From assembly GCA_027924585.1 (NCBI GenBank), contig BSBM01000299.1:31720501-31784500 (forward strand): DNA of 64,000 bases, given 5' to 3'. The notes under the pieces were generated by a model, which was not told where the DNA came from, did no database searches, and saw nothing but the letters and a program-made list of their open reading frames with translations. Below are positions 12,185 through 22,671 of this stretch, one piece after another. Position numbers and translations under genes: made by a program. Source of the stretch: Larix kaempferi. Taxonomy: Eukaryota; Streptophyta; Pinopsida; Pinales; Pinaceae. How positions within the stretch are numbered: the stretch's first letter is position 1; each line of letters starts with the position of its first letter.

Positions 12185-12641
12185 GAGCACTCCAAGCTTG
12201 AAACAATTGATTACCAGATTCGAGGAAATGTAATTATCCTAGATGTGCCTCACAACCACATTCTAGCTCTAGTGTTGAGCAGAGGCTCTGGAATTGCACT
12301 AGTGTAACACCCATGTGAGAGTGTTGAGTTGAAAGGCTCTGAAGAGCACTCAGGGTTACTACTTCTCAAGTGTTGAGTCAAAGAGGACTCTGAATAGAAC
12401 TTGCATGTCTTATCACAACTATTTCGATTTGATTAAATAAATCTTATTATCATCACCTACTGCGGGAACTACCATGTTAAAACGAGGGAATTTGACATGC
12501 AAAGGGAGAGACTTGAGGTGCCTTTACTAGCTTACCGAAAACGTCCAAAGAAGTGGACCCTCCCTTAAAAAGAACTAAAAGAAGCATCTTGTGAAACAAA
12601 ATGCTAAGGACCCCAAAGTAGTATTAGTATTAGGAGCTTCA

Positions 12642-12644
<3 letters not shown>

Positions 12645-12682
<38 letters not shown>
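12645..12682. repeat. (TA)n microsatellite
   Basis: An uninterrupted run of about 19 AT/TA units within E4. Confidence 0.95.
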
Positions 12683-12685
<3 letters not shown>

Positions 12686-15600
12686 TTAATTATTATATAT
12701 ATATTCTTTTATAAATGTTTACACTTTATAAATATATATTTATGCATAAGTGGGCTGCCACTTACTAAATATTATTTATTAATATTTAGATGGTATTGTA
12801 AATTGTATATTATTATTATTATGAAAATATCTAAGAGATTAAAAACACTTTAATCAAACAAGTTGAGACTTCCTAGTTTCCAAAATAACTAGTAGTTAAA
12901 TAAACAAATATTGTTTTTATAAATTAAATTATTTTAAAGAAACCAGTAATTTCCAACAGTTATAATTCAAGATTTGTCCTACTTAAGGAGGACAGACCCC
13001 AAAGTTTAGGGGGATCTTCTTCTCTTTTGGTATTATTGTACCAAGAAGAACTCTCTGTTCCATAAGTGAACACTGCTCATAATTTTTCCCAGATCTGAAC
13101 CAGTTACCATCTAGGGCCTCTATTCCTCAGTTGCATGTCAGAACCAACTCGGGGGGATTCTTACTGAACCATGAACGGTTGTAGAATCATGGTTGGGAGG
13201 AACGTGGTAGTCCCAAAGTCATCCATTCAAATCAGTGAACAGGTCATCTAAGAGTACCGTAGTTTTGCATTCACTAGTTGGTTGAGTGTGCAGGTCATTA
13301 TCCACGGGAGTAGGCTATAGGGATCAGCAGGGCATTATAAGTAGGAGCAAGCTGTAGAACTCAATAGGTACACAATTTCTATGAGATTTTCACATGTAAT
13401 TAATTCTTGTATAAATAAAATGCTAAATTAGTATGGGTCTCTATACTACCCTAATTCGATAAATACCCTGGACCTAATGGCTTGTCTAGCAGGTCTAGTA
13501 GCTAGCCTTTGCTAGCCATCATATTATAGTTTTTTGTTTACTACATCGAAATCAAATCTTTATTGTATCTCTTATTTGCCTATGATTTCTTGTTTAAAGT
13601 TCCACATAGTTATTTACTTATTGGGATCGTTTAGCAGAATTTATTGATCGATAGATTAAATTATTACAAAACCAGTTATTCGATTTTACATCAATTTCAG
13701 CAATTGTCTGTTACAGTCAACTGGGTATATCTAGATTCAAAACTAGGAAATTATACTTGTATTCTATTCATTTGAATTAAGTAGTGTTCTACTATATACA
13801 TATATTCTATTACAAAAATGAACGGGGATAAACTTTTGTTTCTCATTGATATATATATATATTCTATTTAAAAAAAAGGACCAGTCAATAACTAGAATAT
13901 AAATCGTTATTTTTTCATATGATTGTCTCCTCAAATAAAAAGGTAACAACATATTGTTTAGCCGTTGCCACTACCTACCATCCTAGTACTTCCATGAGAT
14001 ATCAGACCTTTGCAATTACACAGAATTAGTATTATTTCCAACCAAGAACCTATACCAATGACCATACAAAACATTCAACAAAGGATATAGTCATTATAGA
14101 ATTTCACGCAGGCATCTATCGAAACCCAGATCAAGGGTCGATTCCCCTGGCATCATCAACCTTTAAACTGGCGAGGGTTTCTCCCTACAGGAGGCATGTT
14201 TTCAGATAATAGAATGCGATGTACACCCCGAGCCTTCATTCAAACAATTAGTTACACCCATCTACGTTATTTTCAAACCAAAGGTGTCAAAGCCCTGTAA
14301 CCATTTAAACATTTGCACAGAGATTTCCCATAGCATTGGAATCAGACTATTACAGGTTTAAACGTTAAATTCATACAAAAATACAAAATAGCAGATACCA
14401 TTCGACAGCATCACAAACATGGTGATAGTCACAACGAAAGGATGAAACGCCAACGCCAAATATTGTGCCAAAAAACACAGAGCATGAACAAATCCAACCA
14501 TGATATTCATTACAACTCAGATGGGTATTTTATATCTCTCCTCTCAAATGAAAAGTGCATTACATAGGACTGGAACCCGATTAATAGAAAAGGACCCAAC
14601 TCATATTATACATACAATTACATTATAAATATCCCGTGCAATATTCAAGTCTCACAAGACACCATATCAAGCCCAAGTCCACAGGTCCAGCCTCAGGCGA
14701 CCATACCCAACTCCCCAAGTGGAATAGTAAGCCAAAGGCTCACGGGAGTGACTCCAAAAATAGGGATCAGGCACATACATACACCGTCAAGGATACGAAG
14801 AGATAGGGCAACTAATGGGTAGGAAGGACTTACCATTTCTCTTAACCTCGTCCTTGGATTTAGATCGGCTTCACCCCGCATCACGCCCTGTATCACCTAT
14901 CACGCACAAGCCAAGTTGTTATCAGCTAATGAACTCTGTGATATTTGCAAATAAAGAAGAAGAATATAGCTTAAACGTAACCTGGACCCTCCGTACCTGT
15001 CAGGAGATGTTGTCCACGCCTTCCTGTTGAGTTTAGAAGTGCTAGGGTATTGACCATGAGTAGAGCTCGGGTCAGAACCCCAGTTTTTGGCCACCATCAA
15101 CGAAATACAGAGCAAAAGAACCATGAACTCGTAGGAGTAATGACCAAAGATGAAACCCGTCTCGAATACCAAGATCCCACTGACAGCAAGTACCCCTACG
15201 ACTTAAAAGTGCATTTAATATCACCTACCAAGCATACCATAGTGGAGGTTGGATCTTTGTGTAAGAGTTATAGTATAGTCGAATTCACTTCAGCCCTATT
15301 GAATTGCAAAGTGCCAAATGGGGGCCTCGTGACCATGAACTTCCCTTATACAACCTCCTAAGTTATAAGTGTCGCATACCCTTGACTTTTAAACTATCCT
15401 TGGTTGTATTTTTGTTAGCCTTCTAGGTTAGCACGATCATGCCAGGCATACCTGTGACATCAAAATGTAAGAAATAGCATTAGCAAATAATGCTAAGTAA
15501 GTCCAACAAACCCGAGAGTTTACCCATGCCTCTCGACATCCCTGCCGGGGTATGTAATTACCTTCCTCGGATTGAATAGTGCCCACCATGTGAGCATCAT

Positions 15601-15942
15601 ATGTCATCAAATGAGTCCATTTCCTGAAGATGACATTTGACATTCGATTTTTAAAATCACATTATTTCTTAAAACAGTAAGGAGTATATTTTCTACCTCA
15701 TGCCAGCTTTTACAATTTTAATAAAAGCATGCCATCATTGTTTTCCACATTGCATCCGCAAACTCCAAACTCACACATAGAATAAACCATGTAAGATGAA
15801 AGTCTTAGGATTTCAATTGTTTACATAGGTCTGGATGTTTTTTAATTGACATTAACTTCAATGAATGAATCTATCTGGTGTAAGTTAGTAACTATTGCAG
15901 GTAGGAAAAATTTCAAATTTTTGCTATTTTTGGGACATTACA

Positions 15943-16467
15943 GATTAATTGTACCTTGGAGTATGAGAAGAGAGAGGTTGTATGTAAGATTAGTTTATGA
16001 ATGGCTAAGTTATGTATTGAAGAAAAGAATTTGGAAGGGTTAACTCTTATTTTGAAATTCAGATACTGTATAAAATATATGATAGTTATACGTAACTATA
16101 GAAAAGGAAGAAATTGGGATTGAATATTTTATCCCTTGTGTTGAAATATGTTAATGATTTCAGTATTTTCGTAAATGATATAATTATAGTTTTGTTGAAT
16201 CGAAAGAATTTGTTGTAGACGATTTCAACCCTGGTTACAATTAGTGAGTCAAGAGAGAACTGTTGTGGGGATTACTACACTATGAAAGGTGCGATTTAGT
16301 TATATTATCAATTATGCGATTTATACTTATATGAGGGTAGAAAAGAAGAAATGAAATGTTATTATAAATTGTGGGAATATTGAAGAAATGAATGTGAAAA
16401 GAAAGTGAAAACTCACCGTGGAAGCACATGAGACTTAACTTCGGGGGTTCTAATAAGAGCGGGTGTA
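15943..16467 (+). other. E3 interior, right-hand part
   Basis: Resumes after the GATTA duplication of E4. No gene is recognised. The last 17 bases (16451-16467, TAATAAGAGCGGGTGTA) are purine-rich and sit directly before the second E3 LTR start, as a polypurine tract would. Confidence 0.6.
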
Positions 16468-16481
16468 TGCAATGCCCACCT
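16468..16481 (+). repeat. E3 3' LTR, first 14 bases
   Basis: TGCAATGCCCACCT corresponds to TGTAATGCCTGCCT at 9992-10005. The LTR resumes at 36181 beyond E5. The E5 target duplication is CACCT here (16477-16481) and CGCCT on the far side (36176-36180), one mismatch. Confidence 0.8.
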
Positions 16482-16652
16482 TGTTGATGTATATGTAACT
16501 TCGGAATGTATTTCATATATGCATATTATATTCCTATAGAGATGGTATTATTCCTCTATACGGAAGTGTTTGTATTCCTATAGAGATGTTATTATTCCTC
16601 TATGCGGAAGTGTCGTCATTTATATTGTAAGTGTTGTATCTTATACTTGATG

Positions 16653-16790
16653 GGTTATTAGACCACCTTGTTGGGGTCAGCCTTGTATAAGTCAAATGGG
16701 TCGAAGGGTTATTAGACCACCCTATTGGGGGTCGGCCATGTGGGTCAAAGGGTTATTAGACCACCCTATTGGGTGTCGACCCAGTCAACA
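16653..16790 (+). repeat. U3 tandem repeats, three units in LTR1
   Basis: GGTTATTAGACCACC recurs at about 16653, 16707 and 16751, each followed by a TTGGGGTC/TTGGGTGTCG segment. LTR2 (29263-29355) and LTR3 have only two. Plant retrotransposon U3 repeats often act as enhancers; that role here is inference. Confidence 0.88.
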
Positions 16791-16851
16791 TTATGTTATG
16801 TGGTTAAGTTAAGGCCAACCTAGTAAAGGTTATTAGGCAAGTCAAGTCAAG

Positions 16852-16858
16852 TATAAAT
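16852..16858 (+). promoter_or_regulatory. TATA box of E5 LTR1
   Basis: TATAAAT is conserved in all three LTRs (also 29420-29426 and 35868-35874). The transcription start would lie about 25-35 bases downstream in the pyrimidine-rich ATTCTCTCTCACACTCTC tract. Confidence 0.8.
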
Positions 16859-16879
16859 AGAGTGCGGGAGGCACTCTAT
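16857..16879 (+). other. Perfect 9-bp hairpin at the TATA box
   Basis: ATAGAGTGC, a 5-base loop, then GCACTCTAT. The stem is identical in LTR2 (29425-29447) and LTR3 (35873-35895), while the loop differs (GGGAG or GAGAG). It overlaps the end of the TATA box. Confidence 0.85.
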
Positions 16880-17170
16880 TTCATCATTCTATTCTCTCTC
16901 ACACTCTCAGGAAATTGGTGCACTTGTGGAGGAGGAGAAGCTGCTGCTAGGATATGTCTATCTCTTATGCTTGGGTTGTATCATTGCTCTATCTATCTCT
17001 GAGGAAGTTATTGGTGTTTTTCACCTTTATGGTTTTCCCCAAGTAAACTCTGTGTCTCTTGTGTGCTTGCATTATTGTGTCCATAATTGATATGCTGTAG
17101 ATATGTTGTACATGTTGTTCTCTCAGTTAAGATCCTAGATCAGATTGAAGTAAATTCTGAAAAATTAACA

Positions 17171-17182
17171 TGGTATTAGAGC
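17171..17182 (+). promoter_or_regulatory. E5 primer binding site, interior A
   Basis: TGGTATTAGAGC directly follows the LTR1 end, one mismatch from the initiator-Met site. Interior B has the canonical TGGTATCAGAGC at 29739-29750. Confidence 0.92.
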
Positions 17183-19087
17183 TAGCCTGAAAGAAGGCAT
17201 GGTATGGCATGTATGACACTTGTTGCAATTGCGAAGCTAGGGCTTGATATAGAAAAAATCAGTCATCGTAGAAATTTTTCTATAAATAAATTTAGGAAAG
17301 GTTTCAGGGTTTGAAAATTGTACAGGGAGAATATAAGAGCCCCGTGTACCTTGTGTCCAAAGGACAACCGCTAATTCATTGTACGTTGTGATTTATGATC
17401 TGTACAATATAGGGTTTCTACCTCTTCCAGATCTCAGTCATAAACAGGTGACCTTGGAAAAAAGGTCATAACATGGGCTAGCAAGATCCAAATGAAATTC
17501 CATAAAAATTTACAGGTAGTGCACGGACTTTACTTTATCAGATAACTTTTTCAGAGGCCGAAATTGAACCAGTGACAGGTGGAACGTCGTACAAGTTCGC
17601 TCTCCTATTTTATCCCATAAATAGGTCAAGTTGCGACACTTGGCATAACTATCTCTCAGAGAATCCATTTGAGGTTAGGCCTATGGGGTTGGAAATATGA
17701 CAGGTCGGGATATCACAGGAAACATTTTCAGACCCTATGGATCGAAAAGTTCAGAGTTACACCAGAAACAATCAGGTACATATTTATGTCAAAACAGAAT
17801 TATTTTTTAGCACCTTCATTCATGGCTTTCAGAATTTAAGGTTTCATAGAAAGTTGGAATTTTTGTAATCGGAGACCATGGATGGATGCTACTCATAAAA
17901 ATAGAAATTTAGAGACCAATATCATATTTTTTGGTTGGGCAGAAGGCCGGGCTTGATCAGACCCTAGTTCGAGACTTTGATAGGAAAAGTGGAAAATTAG
18001 GGCTTCTGCAAAAATGAAATTTTTTTAAGTCTGTGACCACGGCTGGAAGCTCCTCAAAAAAATTGAAGTTTAGATCTTGGGATCGAATATTTTGGTTGGA
18101 TAGAAGGGTGGTATTTATCAAACCCTTGTTTGGGATCCTGTCTAGAAGATCCAGAATTTTCAAAGGAAAATTTGAAGGGTGAAACCTTGCAGTTTTCAAA
18201 TTCTGAGTATACCAGGTTGATCAGCTCATCAAGGCGCATATTTCTATTCTTTGAGAAGTTTGAATTTTTAGGGTTTCTCTGACAAACCCTAATCCAACTC
18301 CAGATCCAGTTCCTGGAAATCAAGTGGATTGGGTTAATCCTATAAGAGAATGGATTGGTCACCTGCATAAGTGAAGAAGTTCCTATTTCAGAGGGAGATG
18401 AGGCTAAGGCCTTACATAAGAAGATTACAAGGAATCTCGACAGGTATGACTCATCCAGGTATGTTTCAAGATTTGTTCATGGTTAAGTTTATGGTATGTT
18501 TGTCTTCATGTTATTACGGTTAGTACAATCTTGATTAAATTTAGACTTGTTGTATCACCTTAATAAAATTCTGAATGCATGATAGAAGATATTCATTGAT
18601 TAGGGTGTTGACACTTATGATTGTACTAATGCATTATGGTGTTGTATGAGGTTTATGTTGTCCACTAACATGAAAGGTACACCAAGAAAGACAAATCATG
18701 TTCTAGTTCAAGAACATATGATTCTAGTTCAAGAACATATGATCATGATGACATGAGGACAAAGATTCATCCATTGTCATGAATCACTTAGAAGATCTAT
18801 TTGCGAGGTATGTATAACTTGGTTCTATAATGGTTTACCTATGAGATATGCAGGTTACTATCACAAGTCATTGAAGAGAACAAGAAGACATCATGTGGGT
18901 ATGTTAGACATAACTAGCTAACATACCAATCCAGGTATGTTTTTCCTATATCAAGTTAGAATCCTACCTTGTTTTAGGATCCCTTATATAAGTATACTTG
19001 GTATGATTGGTGATGTTTATTCATAAAGTTAGAAATGTAAGTAATCAAGGATTTATGCATTTTATGTCTCTTATCTTGATTGATGAT

Positions 19088-19092
19088 TTAAA
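19088..19092. repeat. Target-site duplication of E6 (TTAAA here, TTAAC at 25187)
   Basis: The uninterrupted interior B reads GATGATTTAACTAACC at 31630 onward, giving TTAAC as the target. The left copy has one substitution. Confidence 0.88.
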
Positions 19093-19827
19093 TATAAAAT
19101 TAGTCACAACAGATCTAATGAACAAGTAAATCAATCACGACAGATGAACATAGAAAATATGGTGTAAAACTGTGTAAAACATGCACAGTGCTCAATATCC
19201 CAGTAAGGGTGAATAACTACAATATAATACAGTAACAATGACTGAGCAGTTCGAATTGCCTAAGGAGGTCATTCGAATCACTGAATGGAGTAGCTTGACT
19301 CCAACTAGGAGTCATCATCATCAATCGGTGGTGGTCATCAATGCACAAGAACCAGTCATCCAGGTGTCAATCTGAGTCTAACTGAGTGTAACATGTGTAA
19401 CTGAAGTGTGTAGCACTGATATAGGGAAGTGGGCTCAGTGGAGGGCGCATGGGAGGCTAACTGAATTCAGAACAAGTCATCTAGTCAATATGGAGGTCCA
19501 AGGGAAGTGAAACAGTCATTCGGGAGTGAAACTAGCCTCAAATCAGGGAGAATCGGAGCTAACTAAGTGTAACTAAAGTGGAACTGCAGTGGTAGGTGAA
19601 GAAGTGCACCCTTCTCTGGTAGTAGGTGAGAAGTGGGTGCCTTCCTGACTAGGAGGGCTAAAAATATGAAGTAAGTGGCTCCCGGGTGCTAGAATAAGGT
19701 GGCTAAGGTGCTGGAGGCATCAACCTAGTCACTGGGATGCATGCAAAGTGCATGCAAACCCTAGAATTTGCATGCAAACCCTAATTGCATGCAAGATCCT
19801 GAAAAAGATGATGTGGATATCCGAACA
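19093..19827 (-). repeat. E6 3' LTR (735 bp)
   Basis: Partner of 24461-25186 with a few percent difference and a 9-bp length difference (an extra GTAACATGT-like unit near 19390). Its plus-left end is TA where the partner has TG, a single G to A change. Near the other end (about 19737-19795) four CATGCA motifs and two AAACCCTA strings occur in 60 bp. Confidence 0.95.
19737..19795 (-). promoter_or_regulatory. Cluster of CATGCA (RY-type) motifs in E6 U3
   Basis: Four CATGCA hexamers within 60 bp, also four at 25097-25155 in the other LTR. CATGCA is the RY motif bound by plant B3-domain seed regulators; binding here is inference. GCAAACCCTA occurs twice between them. Confidence 0.5.
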
Positions 19828-19840
19828 CCCCCCCTCAAGC
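19828..19840 (-). promoter_or_regulatory. E6 polypurine tract next to the LTR
   Basis: Minus strand GCTTGAGGGGGGG runs directly into TGTTCGGATATCC, the LTR start. A second copy of the same tract lies 146 bp inside, at about 19974-19987. Confidence 0.88.
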
Positions 19841-19973
19841 TAGACTATGATGTGCAAAAGAAAATAATGTGCGGCCCTGGTAACTAAGACCAAAGGTCAC
19901 CCCAATACAATAATCCAAAAAATGTTGAAAATAAACTAAGTGAGGAAAGAGGGAAAACCCAGTGGGAAGAAAG

Positions 19974-19987
19974 CCCCCCCTCAAGCT
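19974..19987 (-). promoter_or_regulatory. E6 second, internal polypurine tract
   Basis: Minus strand TAGCTTGAGGGGGGGC lies just after the RNase H stop codon (20004). It is nearly identical to the LTR-adjacent tract; the roughly 146 bp between the two hold no gene. Confidence 0.7.
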
Positions 19988-20003
19988 AAAGCATAATAAT
20001 GGA

Positions 20004-20882
20004 TCAATCTGTCTCCACCATGATGGAACCCACCCCCAATAGTGAATGGAGGTAAGAGAACTTCTTCTCAGTGAAGCTCTTGGTGAAGATGTCTGCAATT
20101 TGCTCATCAGTAGGGCAATATTGCACAATGATGGTGCGATCATGCACCAACTGTCGAATGTAATGCATATGAATCTCAATGTGTTTGGTCCTCTGCCGCT
20201 GAACTGGATCTGTGGAGATCTTGATAACACTTTGATTGTCACAAAATAGGACAGTCGAAGTAGTGCCACCAAAACCAAACTCAGAAAGAATACCCTGCAA
20301 CCAAACTGCCTGAATGCAGGCATTGACTGCCCCTCGATACTCTGCCTATGTTGAAGAAAGTGCGATGGCTGCTTGCTTTTTGCTGGACCAGAAAATAGCA
20401 CCATGACCAATCATGAAAACATAGCCGGAAGTGGAATTCCGATCAATGCTATCACCTGCCCAATCTGAATCAGTAAAACCAATGAAATCAAGCTCAGAAT
20501 CTGCAGCATAATGTATGCCAAACTGTCTCGTACCTTGCACATACTGCAAGATCCGCTTGGCTGCTCGCCAATGAAGCTCATGTGGCTGTTGCATATACCT
20601 TGAAACGGCACTCACGGCATATAAAATATCAGGCCTTGAGTGTGTAAAATAAAGTAGTGAACCAATCAACTGTCGATACATACTGCAATCTGCAAGCGGT
20701 GTAGAATCTCCCTCCTCAAGACTGATTCCTGAGAGGAATGGGAATGGGGCTGCCTTACATTCAACCATATTAAACTTCAATAATAGGTCGGAAGCATATT
20801 TTTGCTGAGATATAGTGATCCCATCAAAATTTTGAGCTATCTCCAAGCCTAAAAAGTGACTCAGCAAGCCCAAATCGCTCAT
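20004..20882 (-). pseudogene. E6 RT C-terminus and RNase H
   Basis: The frame covers the copia RT connection region (LLSHFLGLEIAQ, YRQLIGSLLYFTHSRPDI) and RNase H. RNase H residues seen are the first Asp in GFTDSDWAGD, the segment where the Glu of AEY follows an in-frame stop (ALSST, stop, AEY at about 20345), and the Asp of LFCDNQSVIK. The end carries RTKHIEIHMHYIRQLV and IADIFTKSF, typical of copia. It is one frameshift (about 20885-20930) away from the upstream frame and carries one in-frame stop. RNase H removes template RNA during reverse transcription. Confidence 0.95.
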
Positions 20883-20883
20883 G

Positions 20884-21780
20884 TCAAAAGCTAGATTTAA
20901 GGCAGTTTTTGTTTATTGAAGTAAGAGTGCTACCAGTAATGAGAAGATCATCAACATAAAGTACAATAACAAACAAATTACCTTTAACTCGATGAATATA
21001 CACATTTGGATCAGATTTGCATCTTTGGAAATTCTGAGAAAGAAGGAAGGAGTCCATCTTTGCGTACCAAGCTCTTGGGGCCTGTTTTAACACATACAAA
21101 GATTTCTTCAATCTGCAAACTAATGATGGATCTGATGTGTATCATTTTGGATGCTGCATATATACCTCTTCCGCAAGGTATCCATGTAGAAATTCACTCT
21201 TCACATCCATGTGGTGCACTTCCCAGTGCTTGGATGCGGAAATAGCCAAAACAAGGCAGATGGAATCCATCTTTGCAACCAATGCAAAGGTCTCAGTGTA
21301 GTCCACTCCTTGGACTTGGGAGAAACCTTTTTCCAACAACCTTGATTTGTATTTGCTGATAGAGCCATCAATAGCAAATTTCGTGCGGTAGACCCATTTA
21401 CACTTCACTAATTTTCTTCTAGGTGGAAGAGAAACTAGATCCCATGTGTTGTTCTTTTGAAGAGAATTGTACTCTTCATCCATGGCACTTTGCCATCTCG
21501 GATCTCGGTGGGTAGAATAGTATGATGTGGGATCTGAACCAACCATCAAATAAAAAATCTCAGGAACTAATGGATCAGAAATAGAAAGAGCCATACCTGC
21601 TCTTTGAAAGTTTGCTCTTGTTCGTCTCAGATCAGTAGGATTTCCAAGGTTCGAACCAGCAGATTGAAGAGTGATTTGGGCCCACTTTGGTAACTGAGGA
21701 GGATCATAATGGTTAGATTCCAAACCTGATATGTCATGATCATCATATGCTGCTAAAATATCAGAAATATCAGAACTCAT
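20884..21780 (-). pseudogene. E6 reverse transcriptase
   Basis: Copia RT. From the N-terminus: RDPRWQSAMDEEYNSL, TWDLVSLP, KCKWVYRTK, YKSRLLEKGFSQVQGVDY, ETFALVAK, HHMDVKSEFLHGYL, LKKSLYVLKQAPRAWY and the catalytic YVDDLLITGS (about 20930-20960). All main blocks are present and the two active-site Asp are intact. An in-frame stop lies after the YMQHPK block (about 21139) and a frameshift follows the YVDD block. The variant spellings FALVAK for FAPVAK and YVLKQ for YGLKQ suggest decay. It copies element RNA into DNA in the virus-like particle. Confidence 0.95.
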
Positions 21781-21807
21781 ACCTTCATTATCGCTGCACG
21801 GATCGTC

Positions 21808-22662
21808 TTATGGTGAAGGCGGTGAATCGACAGTCTCTTCCTCGACTAGTTGCAATTCTTGAAGCGGTTCTTCAAATTGCACACTGCGCTCTATGAATAT
21901 CTTTTTAGATATGATATACATGAGTTTATATGCTTTTGATTCTTCCTCATATCCTATCAGTATGCACTCAATACTTTGTGGATCCAAAGATCGTCTCTTC
22001 TTGGCAGGAATTCTAGCCCATGCAGTAGAGCCAAAAACTCTCAAATTTGACACATCCGGTTTGTGACCAAAGAATGCTTCGAAAGGAGTCATACCTTTCA
22101 CGGATGAATGTGGAACATGGTTCTGTATGTATGCAGCAACATTGATTGCTTCAGCCCAAATATTTGCAGCCAAACCTTTTGATTCAATCATGCATGTAGC
22201 CATCTCTTTCAGTGACCGATTTTTCCTTTCCGCTACATCGTTCTGCTGGGGTGTGTAGGGAACTGTATGTTGGATCTGAATTCCGCTTTGGGCACAAAGT
22301 TGCAGAAACTCAGCCTTGATATATTCTCCACCATTATCATATCTAAGAGCTTTGATCTTGCTCTCAGTGGCGGTCTCAACAGAAGCCTTAAAATCCTTGA
22401 ATTTTTCAAGCACTTTTGACTTGTTTTTGAGAAAGAATACACATGTAAAGTGGGAAAAATCATCAATAAATGTCAAAACATACCTTGAACCATTTAATGA
22501 AATTTGGGGCAGCGGACCACTGATATCAGAATGTATCAACCCCAAAACTGTAGAAGCTCTGCTAGCTTTGCTGCAGTCGAATCTGTGCTCGGGGTGCTTC
22601 CCAATGATACAACCAGTGCATATTCCCTTCGAGGAATGGAGTTGTGGAAGACCATGTACCAT
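21808..22662 (-). pseudogene. E6 integrase
   Basis: Copia integrase in the same frame as gag and RT. It begins within the zinc-binding module (CTGCIIGK supplies both Cys; the two His lie upstream at about 22700-22730 in LWHEIFGH). The catalytic triad is intact: Asp in LIHSDISGPL, Asp in ALRYDNGGEY and Glu in NDVAERKNRS. The GKG-like end of the domain is WARIPAKKRRSLDPQS, followed by CILIGYEEESKAYKL, the usual copia C-terminal segment. One in-frame stop separates it from the upstream frame at about 22670. It inserts the cDNA into chromosomes. Confidence 0.95.
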
Positions 22663-22671
22663 GGATTTGTT

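Larger units (their letters stand above)
11756..15942. mobile_element. E4: probable solo LTR of 4.2 kb
   Basis: Starts TGTAATATCCC, ends GGGACATTACA (near-perfect terminal inverted repeats), and is flanked by a perfect GATTA duplication (11751-11755, 15943-15947). No second copy of the ends, no primer site, no purine tract and no protein domain is seen inside, so a single LTR left by recombination is the simplest reading. A length of 4.2 kb fits long-LTR plant Ty3 families. Direction cannot be fixed from one LTR. Contents: GGGC...GCCC palindromes (11884-12184), a TA run (12645-12682), and ORFs of 65-105 codons that resemble nothing known to me. Confidence 0.82.
16482..17170 (+). repeat. E5 LTR1 (689 bp)
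   Basis: TGTTGATG...TTAACA. It contains two copies of a 44-bp CCTATAGAGATG unit (16531-16613), three copies of a GGTTATTAGACCACC unit (16653-16790), a TATA box and a hairpin. It is 44 bp longer than LTR2 because of one extra unit. Confidence 0.95.
17171..19092 (+). other. E5 interior A, leader part, non-coding
   Basis: Where gag should begin there is no long ORF, and the matching part of interior B (29739-31637) is equally non-coding. Four AGGTATG(T/A) strings resembling plant 5' splice sites (18442, 18457, 18806, 18933) and one ATATGCAG acceptor-like string (about 18846) occur. A 24-bp duplication containing TTCTAGTTCAAGAACATATGA is present at about 18699-18741 but single in copy B. The block ends at the E6 insertion. 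Confidence 0.7.

Noticed and set aside
15050-15361. 103-codon plus-strand ORF in E4
   Set aside because: No recognised motif, overlaps an equally long ORF on the other strand, and lies in a probable LTR.
18054-18368. 104-codon minus-strand ORF in the E5 leader
   Set aside because: Not open in the matching part of interior B, where differences break it, and without any known domain.
19835-20410. 191-codon minus-strand ORF overlapping E6 RNase H
   Set aside because: It reads the RNase H region in another frame; the true frame carries the copia motifs.
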